From contig DYZU01000026.1 of the NCBI GenBank assembly GCA_022735835.1, forward strand, positions 1-33,169: 33,169 bases of DNA, given 5' to 3'. Positions 27,575 through 33,169 of the stretch are shown one piece after another. Numbering within the stretch: the stretch's first letter is position 1; the number at the start of each line of letters is the position of its first letter. The position numbers and the translations under genes are program-made. The notes below the pieces were generated by a model. The model ran no database searches, was not told the DNA's origin, and saw nothing but the letters and a program-made list of their open reading frames with translations. Source of the stretch: Thermincola sp. GTDB lineage: Bacteria; Bacillota; Thermincolia; Thermincolales; UBA2595.

Positions 27575-27897
27575 TAAAAAAGCCTTCGCCCCCATGGGAC
27601 GAAAGCTTGATAACTTCCGCGGTACCACCCAAATTGACCTGCGGTCCTCTCTGCAGGTACGAACCCAGCGCCGTCACCCCCGGCCATAGGTAATTGACTG
27701 CTGGCAACTGGCCACTGAATTGATACCCTCTTCCTGTTAACGGTGGAGTTCCGGCCCAATCTACTCAGCCCTCTCAGACTTTTCAACCGGCAGCTCCGGA
27801 GTGAATTTCGGCCGGCCATTTCCGAAGGGGCTTTCAGTCGGCGGCCCCTTCTCCCTGTCAGGAATGTTCCCGGCTTACTTATCTCCATCAAAGCTTT
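27573..27897 (-). promoter_or_regulatory. T-box riboswitch B (distal, tandem copy)
   Basis: Minus strand GGGTGGTACCGCGGAAG (27614-27630), terminator AGCTTTCGTCCC-ATG-GGGGCGAAGGCT-TTTTTT; Stem I with AAGTAAG; candidate specifier TTC in CCGAAATTCACTCC. Confidence 0.9.
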
Positions 27898-27980
27898 TCA
27901 GCATAAAAATATATTTGGAGGTTATTTTAGCATAAATATTAAAATAAGTAAATAAAAATTTTTTGTCAGTATACAAGCGT

Positions 27981-28583
27981 TTACAGCTCCCGGCGGCCTT
28001 CAAACGCCTTGGACAGGGTCACCTCATCGGCATACTCCAAATCTCCGCCGACGGGGAGACCGTGGGCAATCCGGGTTACTTTTATCCCCAGAGGCTTAAT
28101 CAGCCTGGCCAGGTACATCGCTGTCGCTTCTCCTTCAACATTGGGATTGGTGGCCACAATGACCTCTTGAACGCTGCTGTCCCGTAATCTGGCTAAAAGT
28201 TCTTTTATCTTCAGTTCGTCCGGGCCTACCCCCTCCATAGGAGAAATCGCCCCCTGCAGGACATGATATAACCCTCTGTATTCCCTGGTCCGCTCTATAG
28301 CGACTATATCTCTCGGCTCTTCCACAACACAGATGACGGACCTGTTCCGGGATTCGTCGCGGCAGGTCTGGCAGGGGTCTGTATCTGTCAAATTGCTGCA
28401 GACAGAACAATACCTTGTTTTCTCCCTGGCATTGACAATTGCCCTGGCCAGAGCCCTGGCTACTCCCGGGTCGGCATTAAGAATATGAAAAGCCAGTCTC
28501 TGGGCCGTTTTGGGCCCGATTCCCGGAAGTTTGCCCAATTCTTCTATAAGTTTGGCCACCGGCTCCGCGTAATAGAGCAACAA
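27981..28583 (-). CDS. recR: Recombination mediator protein RecR
   Basis: 200 aa; [17 protein letters not shown], zinc finger [16 protein letters not shown], Toprim [14 protein letters not shown]. Confidence 0.96.
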   Translation of the reverse strand: MLLYYAEPVAKLIEELGKLPGIGPKTAQRLAFHILNADPGVARALARAIVNAREKTRYCSVCSNLTDTDPCQTCRDESRNRSVICVVEEPRDIVAIERTREYRGLYHVLQGAISPMEGVGPDELKIKELLARLRDSSVQEVIVATNPNVEGEATAMYLARLIKPLGIKVTRIAHGLPVGGDLEYADEVTLSKAFEGRREL

Positions 28584-28594
28584 ACTTCACCTGC

Positions 28595-28909
28595 CTAAAA
28601 TAACCCTGGAATTTTAAGCCCACCGGTTACTTTACTCATTTCTCTGGCCACCAGTTCCTGGGATTGGCGTAACGCTTCGTTAACGGCAGCCAATATCATA
28701 TCCTGGAGCATTTCCACATCCTCCGGGTCAACAGCCTCAGGGTTAATCTCAATTGACAAAATCTCCTGCTTTCCGTTGGCCACCACTTTAACCATTCCGC
28801 CGCCGGAACTGGCCTCCACGGTTTTGTTCACCAGTTCTTCCTGAAGCTTAGCCATGTCGGCCTGCATCTTCTGGACCTGTTTCATCATTTTTCCCATATT
28901 ACCCATCAT
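28595..28909 (-). CDS. ybaB: YbaB/EbfC family nucleoid-associated protein
   Basis: 104 aa; [41 protein letters not shown]. Confidence 0.95.
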   Translation of the reverse strand: MMGNMGKMMKQVQKMQADMAKLQEELVNKTVEASSGGGMVKVVANGKQEILSIEINPEAVDPEDVEMLQDMILAAVNEALRQSQELVAREMSKVTGGLKIPGLF

Positions 28910-28961
28910 AACAGTTTTCCTCCTTAATTACCCTGCTCGCCCCCGGTCGGGAGCCTGTTTT

Positions 28962-30623
28962 TTAATCCTGAATCTCTATCACGTCACCACCAAACAGTCT
29001 TGCCGCCTCTTCAACCAGCGAATCTCTACTGTCATAGGATTTTGAAACATCCTTGGGTTCTCTGGCAAATTCGTCCTTGAACTTACACCGGACCTTCAGT
29101 TCAGCGCCCAAAACTTCCCTGATCACCTGCTCAATGGCGTTTCTGTTTTCCGCTTGCTCCACCTTTTCCTTGTGAAACCCATATTCCGGCGGGAAACCTA
29201 AAATAAGTTTTCCATCTTTGACTTCCAGCGGTTCCCCTTCTATCAAAAAGGCCCTGGCGGACATGCGCACTTTTTTGATCCGCTCCAGGATCTCCTGCCA
29301 GCATTTCCGGATTGTTTCAGCATTCACCGGCTCGCCTTCCCCGCCAATGCTCCGGGCGCTTTCCTGTTTAAGAGAAGCAGGTTTTCCCGCTGTTTTAACG
29401 CCTCCAGCATGTTCCGAAGCCTTCCCCGTTTCGCGGGAAACGGTTTTGGCAGTCGTTTTCGCTGATGCTGTTTGATTCTGGGCCAACAGCTCTTCCAGCC
29501 TGCTGACCCGGCTAACTATGTCACCACCGGGGGCTGCCGCCGCATCTTCGGCTTTTATCACGGCAAGCTCCAAAATCAGCCGTGGTTGAGAGGTCCACTT
29601 CATTTCCCGTTCCGTGGAAGTCAATAATTCAATCAAAGAAATAATCCTGTTCCTGCCGAAACCTGCGGCCAGTTCCTCCATTGTCCGAAGCACCTCTCCC
29701 GAGACAGGAACCAGCTCATCAACATCATCACAAACTTCAATCAATAATAAGTTGCGAAAATAATGGACCAGGTCTTTGGTAAACTGCCGGACATCCTTAC
29801 CCTGGCGCACTAATTCATCCACCAGTTTAAGGCCGGCCGTGACATCATTATCCCTGAGATATTCGGCCATCTTGGTCAAAAGCTCGGTATTGACCGTGCC
29901 AAGCACCGCATTAACATCGTCCACGGTGACCTTGCCACCGCCAAAGGAGATGCACTGGTCCAAAATACTGAGGGCGTCCCTCATGCCCCCCTCCGCCGTT
30001 CTGGCGATGAGACTTAAAGCTTCATCGTCCGCATCGGTTCCTATATCATTTATTACGGCCTGAAGCCGCTCTTTAATGTCACGGAGCCCGATGCGCCTGA
30101 AATCAAAGCGCTGGCATCTGGAAAGAATGGTTAACGGTATTTTGTGAGGCTCTGTGGTAGCAAGCACAAATATAACATGGGCCGGCGGCTCCTCCAAGGT
30201 TTTCAGCAGGGCATTGAAAGCCTCGGTTGTCAGCATATGCACTTCATCAATAATATATATACGGAATTTACCCTCAGTGGGAGTGAATTTGACTTTCTCT
30301 CTCAAATCCCTGATTTCATCTATGCCCCTGTTGGATGCAGCGTCAATTTCCATCACATCCATGGAATTTCCTTCGGTTACTCTTTTACAGTTCTCACACC
30401 GGTTACAGGGTTCAATACCAGGGCCGTTCAGGCAGTTAAGGGCTTTCGCCAAAACCTTGGCCGTAGAGGTTTTGCCCGTACCCCTGGGACCGCAAAACAA
30501 ATAAGCATGGGAAATCCTGTTGTTCCCAATAGCATTCTGTAATGTGCGGCTGATATGTTCCTGCCCGATTATGTCCGAAAATTTCTGCGGTCTCCATTCC
30601 CGGTAGAGAGCCACGTAACCCAT
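28962..30623 (-). CDS. dnaX: DNA polymerase III subunit gamma/tau
   Basis: 553 aa; ALYREWRPQKFSDIIGQEHI, FCGPRGTGKTSTAK, CNRCENCKR, EVHMLTTEAFNALLKTLEEPP. Confidence 0.97.
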   Translation of the reverse strand: MGYVALYREWRPQKFSDIIGQEHISRTLQNAIGNNRISHAYLFCGPRGTGKTSTAKVLAKALNCLNGPGIEPCNRCENCKRVTEGNSMDVMEIDAASNRGIDEIRDLREKVKFTPTEGKFRIYIIDEVHMLTTEAFNALLKTLEEPPAHVIFVLATTEPHKIPLTILSRCQRFDFRRIGLRDIKERLQAVINDIGTDADDEALSLIARTAEGGMRDALSILDQCISFGGGKVTVDDVNAVLGTVNTELLTKMAEYLRDNDVTAGLKLVDELVRQGKDVRQFTKDLVHYFRNLLLIEVCDDVDELVPVSGEVLRTMEELAAGFGRNRIISLIELLTSTEREMKWTSQPRLILELAVIKAEDAAAAPGGDIVSRVSRLEELLAQNQTASAKTTAKTVSRETGKASEHAGGVKTAGKPASLKQESARSIGGEGEPVNAETIRKCWQEILERIKKVRMSARAFLIEGEPLEVKDGKLILGFPPEYGFHKEKVEQAENRNAIEQVIREVLGAELKVRCKFKDEFAREPKDVSKSYDSRDSLVEEAARLFGGDVIEIQD

Positions 30624-30655
30624 TGTTCACACCTCATCAATACAACTGTAATCCT

Positions 30656-30685
30656 ATTATCTCACAGCTTAAATATGTCTCGCAA
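30656..30685 (-). promoter_or_regulatory. Sigma-A type promoter for dnaX
   Basis: Minus strand TTGCGA-N18-GATAAT, ~30 nt upstream of dnaX ATG. Confidence 0.5.
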
Positions 30686-30799
30686 CCCGTTATTTAATTC
30701 GCTGTGAAAAACCTAAATCCCTTTTCACGCAGGGAACAAAGGGTAAAAATTTAACGGGATGGGTATGTTCCGCAGAGCGAGTCTGATTCAATAAACTGA

Positions 30800-30823
30800 A
30801 CAGCCGGGTTATCCCCGGCTGTT
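30800..30823 (-). terminator. Hairpin downstream of SRP RNA
   Basis: ACAGCCGGG-GTTATC-like loop-CCCGGCTGT on the minus strand; only a weak U-rich tail (CAGTTTATTG). Confidence 0.5.
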
Positions 30824-30833
30824 GAAAATTTGA

Positions 30834-31100
30834 GCCGTGCACCTGTCTTTGGCAATTACCCCCCAAGCGTTACCGGCGCAGTTAACTCGGACCAGGCGCC
30901 CTTACGGCACACGCGAGGACCTGCTTACCGCTGCTTCCTTCCGGACCTGACGGGGTTCACAAGTTCACGTTGCGTAAGACCCGGTCTTCAATGCCACTTA
31001 CGACGGTCAGGCCTCACGGAGTAAAACCGGGGACAGGAATTCCACCCTGCTATAGCGGATTGCAGGTGCAGGGCACCGCTACCTCCCCGTGTAGCACGGC
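30834..31100 (-). ncRNA. ffs: Signal recognition particle RNA (large, Alu-containing bacterial type)
   Basis: Minus strand helix-8 motif GTCAGGTCCGGAAGGAAGCAGCGGTAAGCAGGTCC; 5' GCCGTGCTAC pairs with 3' GTGCACGGC; ~267 nt; adjacent to dnaX. Confidence 0.93.
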
Positions 31101-31213
31101 CAAAACCTTTGTCACAATAGAATCTATCTATAAGATATCAACAGCCAGTAACTAACCGTCATTTGCCGTTTTTTCGGCCGTCAGCCGCTAGTCACTGGCC
31201 AATTTAACATTAA

Positions 31214-31308
31214 TGGCGGAGAGAGAGGGATTCGAACCCTCGAGGCAGGATTTGGCCCGCCTACACGATTTCCAGTCGTGCTCCTTCGGCCAACTCGGAC
31301 ATCTCTCC
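31214..31308 (-). tRNA. tRNA-Ser (anticodon GGA), CCA encoded
   Basis: GGAGAGATGTCCGAGTTGGCCGAAGGAGCACGACTGGAAATCGTGT...GGTTCGAATCCCTCTCTCTCCGCCA; anticodon loop CTGGAAA, long variable arm. Confidence 0.96.
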
Positions 31309-31384
31309 ATGGTCGATTAATCATGAAAATACTTTCATTATAGGGGTGACCGATTTCGCTTAATCATTATACAATTAATTTTAG

Positions 31385-32356
31385 TCAGATGCAAGTGTTT
31401 TTAGCCGCTGATTGACGCCCTACCATCTGTTCTTTGGCCTTCACCAATAAAGTGACCGCTTCGTTTACCGGGGTGGGTACACCGTACTTTTTCCCCAGTC
31501 TTACAACAGCGCCGTTCAGCGCGTCAATTTCGGTTTTTTTGCCTTTCCTGATATCCTGAAGCATGGAAGCATGGTGATTAGCTGTAAGCGGGACAGTTTT
31601 ATTGTAGAATTCCTCCAGGTAACTGTCGGCATCGGCCCAAAAGGTTTTTTGCTTCATGGCTGCAAGGAGGCTGAATATCTCTCTGACAACGCTGTTCATT
31701 AAGGAGCGAGAATATTCTGTTTCCGCCAACTCCCCGTAATTCACCTCAAAAACCGCGCCCAGTGGGTTTAAAGAAGAATTGTAAATTATTTTGGCCCATA
31801 CATATTTCATAACTTCTTCCGATACCCTGGTGGGAATACCGGCTTGGCAGAAAACCGCGGCAAAATCATCCAAAACCTTTTTATCAATACGGTTCCCAGG
31901 CGAGCCTATCACCACATCATCTGCTATGACGGTAACCTCAGACCATCCGGTATCCCTGGTCACAGCCCCAAAAATAACCCGGGCCAGGATCACCTTATCC
32001 ACTGAAAAAAATCCGGTGGCTGCTTCAAAATTACCGTACCCGTTTTGGGCGAGCAGTATATATGTCTCCGGAGAAATCACCCGGCTCAGTTCCCGGGCGA
32101 CTTGGGCCGTATCAAAAGACTTTACCGTCAGGATCACCAGATCAAAATCGCAGTCGGCAAGGTCTTCCACCTGGCCTGCAACCGCGTCAAGTTCAGCTGC
32201 GTGGTCACCCCAGATCCCTGTTACTCTTACTCCCTGCTCCTTTATCTTATCAGCAGCCGGGCTCCGGGCAAAACCCACCACCCGGTGCCCCGCTTTTTTC
32301 AGCAGACAGGAATATACCGTTCCCAAAGCGCCAAGGCCAAAAACCAGTATATCCAA
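31385..32356 (-). CDS. panE: 2-dehydropantoate 2-reductase (ketopantoate reductase)
   Basis: 323 aa; MDILVFGLGALGTVYSCLLKKAGH, VKSFDTAQVARELS, AQNGYGN, KIIYNSSLNPLGA. Confidence 0.9.
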   Translation of the reverse strand: MDILVFGLGALGTVYSCLLKKAGHRVVGFARSPAADKIKEQGVRVTGIWGDHAAELDAVAGQVEDLADCDFDLVILTVKSFDTAQVARELSRVISPETYILLAQNGYGNFEAATGFFSVDKVILARVIFGAVTRDTGWSEVTVIADDVVIGSPGNRIDKKVLDDFAAVFCQAGIPTRVSEEVMKYVWAKIIYNSSLNPLGAVFEVNYGELAETEYSRSLMNSVVREIFSLLAAMKQKTFWADADSYLEEFYNKTVPLTANHHASMLQDIRKGKKTEIDALNGAVVRLGKKYGVPTPVNEAVTLLVKAKEQMVGRQSAAKNTCI

Positions 32357-32505
32357 GGTAAGTCTCCTCCTGATTAACGCTTTCTCCCGGCAAAAGCGCT
32401 TGCCTCCCCATTTTTGCCGTACCTACTTCAATTATAACATATCCCCAAGATTTCTTAGTACTATTTAGCTGTTTCTTTTTTCATTTTATGGCGAGTTTTA
32501 TCACT

Positions 32506-33169
32506 CTAGCTCTCGTTCAGCATTTTGTATATCAACTGCTGAGCATATGGGCTGGGATCAAACATAACATACAAGGGGCTGCCGTTTTTCTTTACCACTT
32601 TACCATAGTATTCCACCATATCTTTGTTTCCCGGTTGCTGCTGCCTCATTATAAAGGCTCTCTCATCCTCTAAATTACACCAATCCAAAAGAACCTTTAT
32701 TTTCTGCTTATCCTTCACCTCCACGGTCTCATCCGTACCAACCTTTTTCACAATTATAGCCGACACGTCCTCCGGATTTAGGAACAGCTCTCCCAAATAA
32801 CCGTGTTTCTCCAGAAATGCCTCAAAATTTTTATATTCTGCATAATAGTTCAAATTGTAGAAAGCGTAATTCTTCTCGAAATCCGTCTTCGAAACAAACT
32901 CTACGTTTGCCCGGGAGGAAACCTTGCCTTCCATAACAGCTTCATAGGAGACATTTAAGACATCTCTTCTCAGGGCCGTTAAAGCTTCGTCTATTTCTCC
33001 CCGTTTATATATGCGCACGCTTTTGCCCAAACGATGATTGTTTACATTTATCTGGTCAATTTTGTCCCCATCTGTTTTGAAAAGCGGTGCGTACATACTC
33101 TTCTTTGCTTCCTCGGAGTTGAATATAGGGTATAGGAATTCGCGGTAGCGGGAAATGTCAATACTGTAT
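32506..33169 (-). CDS. Hypothetical protein, 5' end beyond the window edge
   Basis: The frame of the 196 aa ORF stays open to the right edge (...YSIDISRYREFLYPIFNSEEAKKSMYAPLF...), so this is a partial CDS. Confidence 0.7.
   Translation of the reverse strand, partial: YSIDISRYREFLYPIFNSEEAKKSMYAPLFKTDGDKIDQINVNNHRLGKSVRIYKRGEIDEALTALRRDVLNVSYEAVMEGKVSSRANVEFVSKTDFEKNYAFYNLNYYAEYKNFEAFLEKHGYLGELFLNPEDVSAIIVKKVGTDETVEVKDKQKIKVLLDWCNLEDERAFIMRQQQPGNKDMVEYYGKVVKKNGSPLYVMFDPSPYAQQLIYKMLNES

Noticed and set aside
27526-27891. 121 aa minus-strand ORF between recR and aroF
   Set aside because: Lies entirely within T-box riboswitch B and the inter-element repeat; translation has no family features.
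30830-31155. Plus-strand ORFs over the SRP RNA
   Set aside because: The region is explained by the SRP RNA on the minus strand.
1-33169. CRISPR arrays, prophage, transposases or defence islands
   Set aside because: No regularly spaced repeats and no transposase, integrase or nuclease-type ORFs were seen; content is metabolic and housekeeping.

Overview
The window is almost entirely minus-strand coding and looks like the chromosome of a Gram-positive anaerobe of the Peptococcaceae (Pelotomaculum/Desulfotomaculum) type. That assignment is inferred from gene content; no search was run. There are three blocks. (1) 373-19431 is a colinear set of genes for the methylmalonyl-CoA route of propionate oxidation. 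In transcription order: sucC, sucD, split methylmalonyl-CoA mutase, epimerase, carboxyltransferase, biotin carboxylase, BCCP, AMP-forming acyl-CoA synthetase, MeaB-type GTPase, sigma-54 activator, fumarase alpha/beta, sdhCAB, malic enzyme. (2) 19700-24112 holds a P-loop + Asp23-like protein gene, a 2-oxoacid:ferredoxin oxidoreductase (korDCBA-like), and a MinD/CobQ-like P-loop gene with no visible canonical start codon. (3) 24323-31308 is the conserved tRNA-Ser / SRP RNA / dnaX / ybaB / recR / yaaL / bofA neighbourhood, with a tandem T-box + aroF + pheA cassette between recR and yaaL. panE and a truncated hypothetical CDS follow. The main system-level signal is regulatory. The sigma-54 activator carries an N-terminal Rossmann (GxGxxG) domain ahead of PAS and AAA+ domains. 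Three near-perfect -24/-12 promoters lie in the window: before sucC, before fumA, and before the orphan P-loop/Asp23 gene. Two of them have repeat clusters at enhancer distance. Together these suggest a possible redox/nucleotide-sensing sigma-54 regulon for propionate metabolism. Other points: a biotin carboxylase with an OadG/MmdD-delta-like tail, an acyl-CoA synthetase with propionate-type pocket residues, a reversed-order PheA (PDT-ACT-chorismate mutase), duplicated Phe-type T-boxes carrying ACTGGCCACT repeats, and an apparent ATA start codon.
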